Shown here: positions 36,265 to 47,056 of the stretch, piece after piece
How positions within the stretch are numbered: position 1 is the stretch's first letter
How the letters are laid out: every line of letters begins with the position of its first letter
Assembly: GCA_963834305.1 (NCBI GenBank)
Contig: CAWIAX010000002.1
Span: 186,001 to 250,000, forward strand
Length of the DNA: 64,000 nucleotides
Source: JACCXG01 sp963834305
GTDB lineage: Bacteria; Acidobacteriota; Vicinamibacteria; Vicinamibacterales; 2-12-FULL-66-21
Direction: 5' to 3'
Made by a program: the position numbers and the translations under genes
The notes under the pieces: model-generated
Databases searched by the model: none
Told to the model about the DNA's origin: nothing
What the model saw: the letters and a program-made list of their open reading frames with translations, nothing else

Positions 36265-36283
36265 GCAAGCGCTTGAGCGGTCC

Positions 36284-37935
36284 TCAGAAAGCGCCCGGGG
36301 CGCTCCGGCCTTCGTTGGCCCCGGGCCCGCCACAGTCGAACGCGACGACGAACTGCAGCTCGGACGGCAGCGTCACCGGGCGGCACGTGGACGTCACCAG
36401 CGCCGAGAGCCCGCTGTCGTAGTAGCCGGGGCGGCGCCACAGGCTCGCCGACACGATCATCCAGACCGGCCGGCTCTCGATGCGCGACTGCACGTGCTCC
36501 GCCTTCTGGACCTTGATGGAGTAGTCGCGCACCGGCATCTCCCAGTCGCCAGCGCCCCACACGCGGTAGGCGGGAAGCAGCTGGTCCGCGTGCACGCGCA
36601 GGTAGTAGATCAGCTCGTGCCACCGGTCGGACACGACCACCGCGCCGGGATCGATCCGGCCCTCGAGCGCCCGCGCGAGCCCGCGCCAGTCGTAGTAGGT
36701 GCCAAGCGTGAAGGTGCCACTCGACTGGAACGGACGGCGGAACGCCTCGGGCACGGAGGGGCTGACCTTCGCGATCGCGAGAAGCGCGACGAGCGAGAGC
36801 ACCAGCGCGAGCGCCCAGGCGGCCACGGCGCGCGGCAGGCCCCGCTGCGCCGGCGAGCCAGGCGCGGCCGCGGGTCAGCGGCGGCCATCCGCCGGCCGCC
36901 ACGCGATCGGCGATCGACGCCACGCCAGCTGGGCCGCCCCGCCGATCGCGAGCCAGGCAAACGGCAGCAGCTGGATCGTGTAGCGATGATGTTTCGTCGC
37001 CACACCCACGCTGATCAGCACGAACGGCACCCAGAAGGCGAGCGACACGAAGAGTCCCGCCCGTCCGGCGGCCAGGACCACGATCGACGAGACGCCGACG
37101 AGGTACCACACCCAGCCATATTCGGAGAGCAGGTGCTGGTAGTGGACCCAGGACGCGCCAGGTGTGGGCCGATACCATGGCAGCGGCACGAGCGCGGCGG
37201 TCAGCAGTTTCTCCCGGAGCGCGGGGGTGAGCGCCACAGCCACTTCACAGAGCGTCAGGCCGGCAAACACCGTGAGGTAGAGCACCGCGGCGCGCCCGTC
37301 CCCGCGCGCCCGGGCGTATAGCGGCGCGGACGCCGACGTAGAGTTGAATCGCGGGACCGACCGCGAGAGCCGCCGGGTGGAAGTGGGTGCCGGCAAGGAT
37401 CGAACAGCCCGCCGCCGGCAAGCCACAGGATCCGCGACAGGCGAAGCACCGGCCCCTCGCGCCGGCGGCCTTCGAGCCCGATGTAGATGGCCGTGACGCC
37501 GCCCAGAAGCAGGATGGTGAGCGGACTGTACAGCCGGGCGAATCGCGAGACGTCGATGCCGTGCGGCGAGATCGCCAGGAGGCCGAGGGCCACGATCGCC
37601 GCGACCGGGCCGAACAGGACGCGACCAGCCAGGGCAATCAGCGGCAGGGTCAGGATGCCCAGGACGACGGCTGGCAGGCGCGCGCTCCACTCGCTCTCGC
37701 CGAACGCGGCGAACGACGCGCCGGTGGCGCGCGCCATCATCAACGCGCGCTCGTTCTCACGCCCCGGGACCTGGAAGCCTTCGCCCGCCAGCCAGCTCCG
37801 GGCCGAGTAGACATCGAAGAACTCGTCGCAACAGAGCGCCGGCCGGCCGAGGTCGATCGTCCGCAGCGAGATGCCAACCAGCACGAGCCCGAGCGCAAGG
37901 GCGAGGAACAGCCGACGGTGAGTGGGCCCGGTCAT
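36284..37935 (-). CDS. membrane glycosyltransferase, GT39/ArnT-like (several frameshifts)
   Basis: ATG 37935 starts MTGPTHRRLFLALALGLVLVGISLRTIDLGRPALCCDEFFDVYSARSWL; the acidic residues after the first membrane span match the catalytic site of GT-C enzymes using polyprenyl-phosphate sugars. Many hydrophobic helices follow in three frames (RLPAVVLGILTLPLIALAG, LTLCEVAVALTP, VVLAAGRAGLFVSLAFWVPFVL). The soluble C-terminal part ends GANEGRSAPGAF. Frame changes occur near 37390, 37330 and 36850. About 550 residues after repair. The transferred sugar and acceptor are unknown. It lies downstream of the hybrid kinase. Confidence 0.75.
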
Positions 37936-37988
37936 ACGCGCCCCGGCCACCTGCAAGACTCATGACATCGGACGCCCCCGCCCGGCTG

Positions 37989-39643
37989 TTACAGCGCCGC
38001 CCTGCGCCGGGCCATCACCATCCCCACCGTGGCCAGCAGCGCGCTGTCGTCGAACGGCTTGTCCAGGTGGCCCTCGAAGCCGGCCGCCTGGGTGGTCTGG
38101 TGGTCGGCGCTGCTGACCAGGCCGGAGATCGCGACGAGTGGCGGCTGCGGGCGGCCGTACTGCCGGCGGACCTCGCGGAGCAGTTCGTATCCGTCCATGC
38201 CAGGCATCAGGAGGTCGCAGAGCACGACGTCGACAGGTTCGCCGGCCAGGACGCGCAGGGCTTCCCCCCATCCGCCGCGACCGTGACCTCCGCGCCGTGG
38301 CGCTCGAGCATGAGCCCGATGGCGTCCCGCGTGTCTGCCGTGTCGTCGACGATCAGGACCCGCAGGCCGCGCAGGTCGGCCGGATGGCCGGGCGGCACCG
38401 CCGGTTCAGCGGCGGCAGCGCCGGCCGGAACCAGCGGGAACTGCACGGTGACCTCCGTTCCGCGGCCGATGCCGTCGCTCGCCACGCTGACGCGGCCCTG
38501 GTGTGCCTCGGTCAGCCGCTTCACCAGCGCCAGCCCGATGCCGAGGCCGGCGTGCCGGCGCCGGCCGCCATCCTCCTGCTGGCGGAACATGTCGAACAGG
38601 AACGGCAGGAACTCGGCGGCCACCCCCTCCCCGGTATCGCGAACGCGCACCACCGCCCACTCGTCCTCCGCGGTCACGGCAATGGTGATCAGCCCTCCCG
38701 CCGGCGTGAACTTGACGGCATTGGCGAGAATGTTCCTGAAGATCTGCTGCAGCCGGTCGCCGTCCGCGTCGATGTGCAGCGGCTGGGGACTGTCGACGAA
38801 CTGCAGGCCAACCTGCTTCAAATACGCGGTCTCGGTTACCGTCTCCAGGGCGATGGCCACCTCCATGTTCAGACAACGGACCTGGAGATCGAGGACGGTC
38901 CTGGCGCGCTCGGCGCGATGCAGTTCGAGCAGATCGTCTACCAGCCTGACCTGCAGCAGGGCGTTCCGTTCGATCACGTCGGCGGCGTGCGCGATCCTCT
39001 CCTGATCCGGCGTCGCCCTGAGCACCCGCGTCCAGCCGAGAATGGGCGCCAGTGGGGTCCGCAGCTCGTGCGAGAGGACGGCGAGGAAATCGTCCCTGGC
39101 ATGCGCGGCCGCCGCGAGCTCGGCGGCGGCAGCTTCGTACTGCCGGATCCGCGCGTTCTCGCGCAGGATGGTGTCGCCGAGCACCTGGAGCAGCTCGCCG
39201 TGCAGGAGCAGCCGCCGCTCCGGCACCGGCGGGAGCTGCCGCGCGAGGGACCACAACCGCACGACGGGCACGCCGGCCTGACGGGCAAGCCGCTCGATGG
39301 CGGCCGACTGCGGGAACTCCGGCAGCGCGTAGCCGGCAACCGCCGCGCCGACGATCGTACGGTCGAGGAGCAGGGAAGTGCCGACCACCGCCAGCCCGTT
39401 CGCGGATGCGACGATGACGGCCGGACGGCTGTCCGACTGCGCCAGGCACTGCCGCGCGCAGTCGGCGTACAGGCCCGGGTCGTAGCCAGTCTGCCCGAAG
39501 GCCGCATGGAGCGGCGTGGACGGCACGGGTCCGCAGACAAGGTGCGCGTCGAGGTCGAATACGGAAACGGTCAGCTGAGTCACGGCGCCGTACTTCTCCA
39601 GCGCCGGGTCCCAGGCACTGCTGTCGAACAGGGCTGCGTGCAT
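37989..39643 (-). CDS. hybrid histidine kinase with PocR-like sensor (one frameshift)
   Basis: ATG 39643 is preceded by GGAGG at good spacing and is preferred to the GTG at 39655. The N-terminal 150 residues resemble PocR-type ligand-sensing domains (DPGLYADCARQCLAQS, GTSLLLDRTIVGAAVAGY). A coiled-coil leads to the His box DFLAVLSHELRTPLAPILGW, then the ATPase domain (NILANAVKFTPAGG, VRDTGEGV, GLGIGLALVKRL). The receiver starts LRVLIVDDTADTRDAIG. It changes frame near 38262 and continues VVLCDLLMPGMDGYELLREV to KPFDDSALL. Signal and target are unknown. Confidence 0.87.
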
Positions 39644-39659
39644 CTTGCCCTCCACATTC

Positions 39660-39834
39660 TCAGCCGTCGGTCGTCCCGACTGCCGCCGCCGCGCACGGGC
39701 CCGCGGGGGACGAGCGCCTCGAGCGACAGGAGGCAGCGCGGATGGCGGGCGAGAAAGACCAGGAGATCCAGGTCCCTCGGGCGTGACAGGCCGTCTATCC
39801 GGTCGGGCAGACCGTGAGCCTCGCCGCAGGCCAT
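39660..39834 (-). other. small HTH-like gene remnant upstream of the kinase
   Basis: From ATG 39834 the frame reads DLDLLVFLARHPRCLLSLEAL, which resembles short winged-helix proteins of Acidobacteriota. The sequence then loses sense. A TGA at 39662-39660 in the next frame would end it about 17 bases before the kinase ATG. It is either a frame-shifted gene of about 55 codons or a remnant. Confidence 0.3.
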
Positions 39835-39977
39835 TGCACCTCCCGGTGTGTTGTCGAGCTGAACGGGTCGATCCTACGTCAAATGTCAGCTAAGGGCAAA
39901 CCCTTATTGGAGGCGTCCACAGGCCTGATTTTGCTGCGTCGAACGGGCATGCGGACCGTGGGGCAGGGTTGGCAGGT

Positions 39978-40010
39978 CCCCCGGCGGCCGCGGTTTGAGA
40001 CCGCCGGGGG
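39978..40010. terminator. GC-rich hairpin between the kinase region and phoX
   Basis: A perfect 10-bp inverted repeat CCCCCGGCGG / CCGCCGGGGG with a 13-base loop. It lies 36 bases beyond the leftward phoX-like stop. There is no T tract on either strand, so terminator function is only likely, not certain. Confidence 0.4.
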
Positions 40011-40045
40011 GGTGTCCGGTCTGCTGGCCCAGGGCCAGCGGAAGC

Positions 40046-41563
40046 CTAAAGAGGTCCCTTGCGCCAGGGTCCCCAGATCGCGAGGGTGGCGGCCCGCTCG
40101 AACCGTTCGGGCCCGACAGGAATCTGCATCGGGCTGCGATACGGCAGCGTCGTCCGCTCGCTGCCGCGTCCGTAAATATTGACGAAGAGCGTCCGCCCGT
40201 CAGGGCTGAAACAGGCGCCGGCGAACTCCAGGCTGTTGCGAAGATTGCGCGCGAGGTCGAAGATCTCGCCGGATGGAGAGACGCCCCGCAGGAATTGCGC
40301 CGCGGCCGCATCTTCGCAGAAGACCAGGCCGCCACGCGGGCTGGTGCAGACGTTGTCGGGCCCGTCGAACACGTCGTGGTTCGGCGATTCGACGACGAGC
40401 GTGACCGTTTCGGCCGCCGGGTCGTAGACCCAGATCTGCCCGAAGCCCATGTTGCCGCCGTTGGTCGAGATGAAGTAGATCCGGCCCCTGTCGTACCAGC
40501 ATCCCTCGAGCCGCCGGAAGCGCGCGCCGCCGGCATTCAGGCCTTCCACGAACACCGACGACAAGGTCTGACCGGAGACGACCACGCTCGCCGGAACCGG
40601 ATCGGGGTTCGTGATGTTCACCCACTCGACGGGCAGCGGCACGCCGGCGGTCTGGTTGATCGCGAACTCGTATCCCGGCACGCCGGCGACACGCAGCATC
40701 TGCAGCATGCCGCCCGTGACGGCGAGGTCTCCCGGCCGCATCGGCTTGGCCAGCGGCACGAACCGGTAGAAGCCCGAGCCGTCTCCCTGGTCTTCCGTCT
40801 CGTAGACGATCCCGGTCGCCGGGTCCACCGCGACGGCTTCGTGGGCGAATCGTCCGAGATGCCGCAGCGCCACCGGCTGAACCGGGGTGCCCGGCACGGT
40901 ATCGACTGGCACCTCGAAGACGTAGCCGTGATGCTGTGCGTAGGCGGTCGTCGAGCTGCTCTCGAGCGTCTCTTCGCCGGAGAGCCAGCTGCCCCAGGGC
41001 GTGGGACCTCCCGCGCAGTTCCGCACCGTACCGACGAGGCTCCAGTGCTGCCCGACGACCCGTCGCTTGCCGTGCGGTTCCACTTCGAGCGTGGTCGTCC
41101 CGCCAGCGGCGTAGGTGTCGTAGGCGAACGCGCGGGGACCGTAGTGCGTCTCGAGGCGCCCGTGCAGGATGCCGGCGCTCGTGGACGTGCTGCCATCCGG
41201 CCGCGGACGCAGGGTGGCGCCCGCCTGTCCGTCTTCGTGGTTGCGCACCAGCAGCACATTCCCGTTCGGCAGCGGAAAGGCGGCCATGCCGTCCATCGCC
41301 TTCGGCGTCGGGAACCCGTCGTCCATCGGGTCCCCTTCGTTGCTGATGACCGAGTACTGGAATCCCGGTGGGAGCGCCAGGTCGTCCCCGGCCGCGCGAA
41401 GCGGACCGTATCCTCCTGACCCCTTCTCCGTGTGGCCGCCGGCGTAGGCCGATCGCGCCACCAGCGCGTCGAAAAGGCCGCCGCCCAGCGTGCCGCCGCC
41501 GACCGCCATCGCCGAGCTCGCGAAGAACTGACGCCGATTCAGAGAGGACCGCTTCGTCTGCAT
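40046..41563 (-). CDS. phoX: alkaline phosphatase, PhoX family
   Basis: Exported calcium/iron-type phosphomonoesterase that releases phosphate from organic esters. ATG 41563 with GGAGG ahead gives 505 residues. The Tat signal reads NRRQFFASSAMAVGGG. The body shows DUF839/PhoX features: GFQYSVISNEGDPMDDG, LVRNHEDG, WGSWLSGEETLE, RFAHEAVAVDPATGIVYETEDQGDGSGFYRFVP, RLEGCWYDRGRIYFISTNGG and SPDGRTLFVNIYG near the end. A metal-dependent beta-propeller fold is expected. It is divergent from a second phosphatase gene 137 bases away. Confidence 0.88.
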   Translation of the reverse strand: MQTKRSSLNRRQFFASSAMAVGGGTLGGGLFDALVARSAYAGGHTEKGSGGYGPLRAAGDDLALPPGFQYSVISNEGDPMDDGFPTPKAMDGMAAFPLPNGNVLLVRNHEDGQAGATLRPRPDGSTSTSAGILHGRLETHYGPRAFAYDTYAAGGTTTLEVEPHGKRRVVGQHWSLVGTVRNCAGGPTPWGSWLSGEETLESSSTTAYAQHHGYVFEVPVDTVPGTPVQPVALRHLGRFAHEAVAVDPATGIVYETEDQGDGSGFYRFVPLAKPMRPGDLAVTGGMLQMLRVAGVPGYEFAINQTAGVPLPVEWVNITNPDPVPASVVVSGQTLSSVFVEGLNAGGARFRRLEGCWYDRGRIYFISTNGGNMGFGQIWVYDPAAETVTLVVESPNHDVFDGPDNVCTSPRGGLVFCEDAAAAQFLRGVSPSGEIFDLARNLRNSLEFAGACFSPDGRTLFVNIYGRGSERTTLPYRSPMQIPVGPERFERAATLAIWGPWRKGPL

Positions 41564-41700
41564 GCCGCCTCCAGTCGATTGCCGTACGGGTGGAATTGCC
41601 TGTATCGTGAGGGGGTCCGGACGCGAAATTACCGGGCGGAGTCTACAACAAGTCGGCCGGGAGCGTCCGATCGGGACGCGTCCGCGAATCCCGAGGCTGC

Positions 41701-43325
41701 ATGCAGAGAATGAAGCACACGTGCGCGCTGGTCGCGCTGTTCGCCGCCCTGGCGATGGCCTGGCCCGCGGCACAGTCCGCGGGTCCGGACGTCCGGCTGG
41801 TCCTGCTCGTTGCCGTCGATCAGTTCCGCTACGACTACCTGACCAGGTTCCGGGCGGACTATACCGGCGGACTCAAACGGCTGTTGTCCGACGGTGCGGT
41901 GTTCACCGATGCGAGCCTCGAGCACTATCCGACGGTCACGGCCGTCGGTCACGCCACGATGCTCACGGGCGCGACGCCGTCGGTCAGCGGCATCATCGGC
42001 AACGACTGGTTCGACCGTAAGCACGGGGGCGTCGGTCACGAGCGTCTCCGACCCCGGGGTGACCCCGCTGGGAGCGCCCACCGGCAGCGCGGCATCGCCG
42101 CGGCGGCTGCTCGTGAGCACGTTGGCCGACGAGATCAAGATGGCCTCGGGCCTGCCCGAGGGGCATCGCGACGCGCCGCGGGTGATCGGCGTCTCGCTCA
42201 AGGATCGAGGGGCCATCCTGCCGGTCGGCCGCGGCGCCGACGCCGCCTACTGGTGGGACACCAAGACCGGCAACTTCGTCACCAGCACGTATTACATGGC
42301 TGACGCGCCCGGCTGGCTGGGCGCGTTCAACGATCGCCGGCTGCCGGACGCCCATGCCGGGGCGGCGTGGACGTCGCTCTCCGCCCCCAGCGCAGACACT
42401 GCGGCAGCTTCCCAAGGAACTGGGAGGACCATTCTACGAGGCGGTCTTCGCCAGCCCTTACGGGAACGAGATCCTGCTCGAGTTCGCGTCGCGCGTCCTC
42501 ACGCAGGAGCAGCTCGGACAGCGGGGGGCGACCGACGTGTTCTCGGTCAGCTTTTCATCGAACGATTCGGTCGGGCACACCTACGGACCCGATTCGCCGC
42601 AGGTGCGGGACATCGCGATCCGCACGGACCGGGCGCTCGGCCTCCTGCTCGAGCAGGTCGACAAGCTCGTCGGACTCGACCACACGCTGGTCGCATTCAC
42701 GACCGACCACGGGGTGGCGCCGCTGGCGGAAACGCTGGCCGAGCGCTCGCTGCCCGGCGGCCGGATGGTGCCCAAGGACCTCTTCGATCCGATTCAGCAG
42801 GCACTGGCCACGCGGTTCGGAGAAGGGAAGTGGATCCTCGCCACCGCCGGGTCGTCTCCCTATCTCGACTACGGGCTCATCGACGAACGCCGGCTCGACG
42901 CCGCGGAGGTGCGGCGCGTCGCCGCCGCCGCCGCGGCGCAGGTCCCGCATGTCGCGCGCGTCTACACGCGGGACCAGCTGCAGCGCGGCGAGGCGCAGGC
43001 CGATCGCATCGGCAGCCGCGTGCTCCGCGGGTTCAACGCGCAGCGGTCCGGCGACCTCGAGATCATTCTCGAGCCCTACTGGGTCCGCCAGGCACAGGGC
43101 ACCACGCATGGCACACCGTACAACTACGACGCGCACATCCCCCTCATCCTGATGGGCCGCCGCATCCTGCCGGGCGAGCACTCGGCGGCGGTGGCGCTGA
43201 ACGATCTCGCGCCGACCTTCGCCACGCTGCTCGGTGTGGAGATTCCCTCGGGCTCATCCGGACGCGTCCTGACGGAAGCGGTGCGGCAGTCCTCGACCAC
43301 TGTCGGACGTCGCCTGAACCGGTGA
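41701..43325 (+). CDS. PafA-type alkaline phosphatase (two frameshifts)
   Basis: Exported phosphatase of the alkaline-phosphatase superfamily. A signal peptide (TCALVALFAALAMAWPAAQS) is followed by LLVAVDQFRYDYLTRF. The nucleophile region HYPTVTAVGHATMLTGATPSVSGIIGNDW carries the catalytic Thr. GVSLKDRGAILPVG carries the Lys/Arg pair typical of PafA-type phosphomonoesterases. Metal-binding SFSSNDSVGHTYGP and TTDHGVAPLAE come later in a third frame. Frame changes near 42025 and 42390. With repair it is about 540 residues. The order of motifs rules out a sulfatase as the best match. Confidence 0.85.
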
Positions 43326-43326
43326 G

Positions 43327-44698
43327 TCACGCGGCGGCGCGCAGGCCGCCCGGCTCCTCGTCCTTCAGCAGCCGGGCGCTGACGACACCACCGAGGGCCA
43401 CCACGCCGCCGCACACGAGCATCGCGCGCCGGAACCCTTCGGCGGAGACGCGGTCGGGTTCGCCGCCGGCTGCCAGGGAGCCAAGCAGCGCAATCGCCAG
43501 GAGCCCGGCGGCCCGCACCGTCGCATGGTTGAGGCCTGAGGCCGCACCCGCGCACCCTTCGGGCACGGCGGACACGGCGGCATGGGTGAGCGCGGAGACG
43601 GCCAGACTGACCCCGGTGCCCAGCAGGAGCGCTCCGGGAATGATGTGCGACCAGAACGGCAACGGGTCGGGCCCGAGCGCCATCCAGAAGATGCCCGCCC
43701 CCGCGGTCAGCGATCCGGCGCCGATCAGCAGCCGCGAGCCGAGCCGGACGCCCAGGCGGCCGAACGGCTCGGCCAGGAACAACATCAGCGAGACCGGCAG
43801 CACACTGGCGCCAGCCCAGGTCGCTGAGTAGCCGAGTACCTGTTGTACGTAGAGGGTCAGCAGGAAGGACACGCCGAAGACCCCGAAGTAGAGCGCGAAC
43901 GTGGCGCCGTTGGCCGGCAGGCAGTTGCCGGCGCGGAGCAGCTCCCGCGGAACCAGTGTCCGCTCCGTGCGCATCAGCAGCAGCCCCGACCCGGCGGCGA
44001 CGACAAGACCGGCGCCGATGACCCGCGGGGAGCTCCAGCTGGAGAGGGATCCCTCGATCAGCAGGTACGCCGCGGCGCCAAGGACGGCGACCAGCGCAGC
44101 CGTGTGGAGCAGCGGCAGCGGCCTCGCCGATCGAGCCGCGTTCGGCGAGCCGGCACCGGCGAGCATGAGCGCCGCCGCTGCGCCAACCGCACCCGACAGC
44201 AGGAAGACCGCGCGCCACGACACCGCATCCGCCAGCGCGCCGCCCAGCAGAGGTCCCACCGCCGCGGCCACTCCGGTCCAGGCTGCCCAGACGCCGAACT
44301 TGCGCGTCCGTTCGGCGGCATCGGCATACGCCGCCCGCAGCGTGGCCACGGCACCTGGCAGCACCAGCGCCGCCCCGACGCCCTGAGCGAGACGCGCGGC
44401 CACGAGTCCCGCGCCGCCGGCGGCCGCGGCGGCCGCGGAGGAGGCCGCGAACATCCACAGCCCCCACCGCATGAGGCGAAGGCGCCCGTAGCGATCGCCC
44501 AGCCAGGCCGCCCGGGAGCAGGAGCGCGGCCAGCATCAGCAGCGGGGCATTGCTGATCCACTGCAGGCTCGAGAGCCCGAGGGAGAGATCGCGCCCGATC
44601 GCCGGCAGCGCCACCGTGACGGCGGTGCCGTCGAGCGTGATCAGGGCAGAGCCCAGGATCAGCCCGGCAAGGTGACGCCCCGCAGAGAACGCCGGCAT
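43327..44698 (-). CDS. MFS transporter, DHA2/EmrB-like (one frameshift)
   Basis: ATG 44698 gives MPAFSAGRHLAGLILGSALITLDGTAVTVALPAIGRDL, the first-helix motif C-like pattern of drug:H+ antiporters of the DHA2 group. The frame changes near 44505, after LLMLAALLLPGG. The rest (RLAQGVGAALVLPGAVATLRA and about ten more hydrophobic spans) ends LLKDEEPGGLRAAA. It converges on the phosphatase gene with a one-base gap. Length of about 457 residues after repair and predicted 14 membrane spans suit the group. The substrate is unknown. Confidence 0.82.
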
Positions 44699-44881
44699 GA
44701 TGACGTCCGCCCTGCGAGCTCATGCGGCTTGTCCCGTCGACACGCACTTCATCGCCACCGGCATTTCACGATCGGTGCCGGTTCCTGCCGGTCACCGGAC
44801 GATCGGCGTTCGCGCGGGCATCGAGTCGTGAGACGATGGAAGAGCCTGCCTGCATCGCCGCGGCGCCAACCGCGGTCGAGG

Positions 44882-45853
44882 ATGATCATGACGTCAGTCC
44901 GTTTCCGCTCCGCGCTGGTCGCGCTCCTGCTCGCCGCCTGCCTCGTGGCGTCGGCCGGCGCCCGGCAGCAGACGCCCTTCAGGACCGGCGCCAACACGGT
45001 CTCCGTGTTCACGACCGTGACCGACGCCTCCGGCCGGCTCGTTCCCGATCTCACGGTCGAGGACTTCGAGATCTACGACAGCGGCAAGCGGCAGCCGATC
45101 ACGGTCTTCGCGAGCGACATCCAGCCGATCACCCTGGTCATGATGCTCGACCGCAGCGGCAGCATGCGGACGAACTTCCGGCTCGTGCAGGCGGCGGGGG
45201 AGGCGCTCGTGCGCCGGCTGCTTCCCGACGACAAGGTCCGGATCGGCAGCTTCTCGAGTCGCATCGAGGTCCAGCCCGACGGCTTCACCAGCAGCCCGGA
45301 GGAGCTGGTCCGTATCCTCCGGTCCCAGGTGCAGCCGGAAGGTCCGACCCCGCTGTGGAACGCCGTGAACGTGGCAATCGACGGGCTGACCAGCGAGGAC
45401 GGCCGCCGCGTCGTGCTGGCCTTCACCGACGGCGCCGACAGCCCGATGAACTTCAAGACCAACAACGCCAGCCTGATGGATGTGATGGCCCGCGCCCAGC
45501 GCGAGAACGTCATGGTCTACGCCATCGGCCTCGAAAGCTCGATGCCGCCCGGCCAGATGCCGCGCGGCGGCTTCGGCGGCTTCCGCGGCCAGAACGCGAT
45601 GATGCCGCAGCAGCCCGACCCGGGCCTCGCCTACATCGCCGCCGAGACCGGCGGCGGCTACTTCGAGCTCACCCGCTCCGACGCGCTGGCACCGACGTTC
45701 GCGCGCGTCGCCGACGAGCTGCACCGGCAGTACGCGCTCGGTTTCGCCCAGCCGAAGCTGGATGGCAAGACCCACAAGCTGGAAGTCAAGGTCAAGCGGC
45801 CCGGCATGAAGGCGCGCGCCCGCAAGAGCTACGTCGCGGCCCGCGAGCCGTAG
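44882..45853 (+). CDS. exported VWA-domain protein (VWFA-related)
   Basis: From ATG 44882 (a second ATG is at 44888) the protein is 323 residues, with signal peptide ending near SAGARQQ. The N-terminal part (SVFTTVTDASGRLVPDLTVEDFEIYDSGKRQPITVF) is typical of acidobacterial VWFA-related proteins. The VWA domain starts ITLVMMLDRSGSMRTNF with the MIDAS DxSxS motif, and the later TDGADS completes the metal site. The C-terminus (QYALGFAQPKLDGKTHKLEVKV) is a short beta strand region. No membrane anchor is evident. A ligand or partner is not shown. Confidence 0.88.
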   Translation: MIMTSVRFRSALVALLLAACLVASAGARQQTPFRTGANTVSVFTTVTDASGRLVPDLTVEDFEIYDSGKRQPITVFASDIQPITLVMMLDRSGSMRTNFRLVQAAGEALVRRLLPDDKVRIGSFSSRIEVQPDGFTSSPEELVRILRSQVQPEGPTPLWNAVNVAIDGLTSEDGRRVVLAFTDGADSPMNFKTNNASLMDVMARAQRENVMVYAIGLESSMPPGQMPRGGFGGFRGQNAMMPQQPDPGLAYIAAETGGGYFELTRSDALAPTFARVADELHRQYALGFAQPKLDGKTHKLEVKVKRPGMKARARKSYVAAREP

Positions 45854-45883
45854 CCGCACCCGCTCTGCGCTACCATCCTCGCC

Positions 45884-46501
45884 ATGCTCAACTACATCTG
45901 GTTCGGCCTGATGGCGGTGGCGCTGGTCGTGGCGGCGGTGAACGGAACGGCGGAGGCCGTCACCAGGGGCGCGGTGGAGTCGGCGACAACGGCCGTGCAG
46001 CTCGCCATCGGTCTGGTCGGCATCATGACGCTGTGGCTCGGCATGATGCGCGTGGCCGAAGCGGCCGGGCTGGTCTCCCTCGTCGGCCGGGCGCTGCGGC
46101 CGGTCCTGCGCTGGCTCTTTCCCGAGGTGCCCGCCGGACACCCGGCCGGCGGCGCCATCGTGATCGCCCTGGCCGCGAACATGCTCGGCCTGAACAACGC
46201 CGCGACCCCGCTGGGCATCAAGGCCATGGAGGAGCTGCAGGCGCTCAACCCGGTGAAAGACTCCGCCAGCAACGCGATGGTGACCTTCATGGCGGTCACC
46301 ACCTCCGGCGTCCAGCTCATCCCGGCGACAATCATCGGCATCCTCGCCGCCGCCGGCTCGCTCAATCCCACGGCCATCATCGCGCCAACCATCGTCGCGA
46401 CGTTCATCGGTACCGTCGCGGCCGTGCTGACCGCGCGCCTGCTGCAGCGGTTCTACCCGCAGCGCCCGGCCGCTGACGCGGCGCCCGAGGTGCGCTCGTG
46501 A
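45884..46501 (+). CDS. spmA: SpmA-like nucleoside-recognition membrane protein
   Basis: Integral membrane protein of 205 residues with five to six hydrophobic spans. It has the family pattern GAVESATTAVQLAIGLVGIMTLWLGMMRVAEAAG, NMLGLNNAATPLGIKAME and NAMVTFMAVTTSGVQLIP. In endospore formers SpmA acts with SpmB in spore core dehydration. In non-sporulating lineages the pair is common but of unsettled transport function, perhaps involving nucleosides. It begins 30 bases after the VWA gene, and its stop overlaps the spmB start. Confidence 0.88.
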   Translation: MLNYIWFGLMAVALVVAAVNGTAEAVTRGAVESATTAVQLAIGLVGIMTLWLGMMRVAEAAGLVSLVGRALRPVLRWLFPEVPAGHPAGGAIVIALAANMLGLNNAATPLGIKAMEELQALNPVKDSASNAMVTFMAVTTSGVQLIPATIIGILAAAGSLNPTAIIAPTIVATFIGTVAAVLTARLLQRFYPQRPAADAAPEVRS

Positions 46502-47031
46502 TCCGCGCGGCGCTCGACGCCCTGTCGCTGTGGGCCTTCCCGGTGCTGCTCGTGGCGATTCCGCTCGCCGGCATCATCCGCAAGGTCAAGGTCTACGACG
46601 TCTTCATCGAGGGGGCGCGCGAGGGATTCGACGTCGCCGTCCGGATCATCCCGTTCCTGGTCGGCATCCTGGTGGCCATCGGGATGTTCCGCGGATCGGG
46701 TGCGATGGATCTGCTGATGGCCGGTCTGCGGCCGATCGTCACACCGACGGGATTCCCGCCGGAGCTGGTGCCGCTCGGCATCCTGCGCTCGCTCACCGGC
46801 AGCGGCTCGCTCGCGTTCACCACGGATCTCATCAAGACCCACGGTCCGGACTCGGTCATCGCGCGGATTGCGGCGACGATGTACGGCTCGTCGGAGACGA
46901 CGTTCTACGTGCTGGCGGTGTACTTCGGCGCGGTGGGCGTGAGCCGGACGCGCCACGCCGTGCCGGCCGCGCTCGTGGGCGACGTGGTGGCCGCCGTGGC
47001 GGCAGTCGCGGTCTGCCTGTGGATGTTCTGA
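46498..47031 (+). CDS. spmB: SpmB-like nucleoside-recognition membrane protein
   Basis: The 177-residue membrane protein starts at GTG 46498 inside the spmA stop (GTGA). Family motifs are VKVYDVFIEGAREGFDVAVRIIPFLVGILVAIGMFR, GFPPELVPLGILRSLTGSGSLAF and TMYGSSETTFYVLAVYFG. It is expected to form a complex with SpmA in the inner membrane. The last span ends CLWMF. There is no sign of sporulation genes nearby, so the sporulation role should not be assumed. Confidence 0.88.
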   Translation: MIRAALDALSLWAFPVLLVAIPLAGIIRKVKVYDVFIEGAREGFDVAVRIIPFLVGILVAIGMFRGSGAMDLLMAGLRPIVTPTGFPPELVPLGILRSLTGSGSLAFTTDLIKTHGPDSVIARIAATMYGSSETTFYVLAVYFGAVGVSRTRHAVPAALVGDVVAAVAAVAVCLWMF

Positions 47032-47056
47032 GGCGGGGCGCGGCGGCGGTCAGCAG

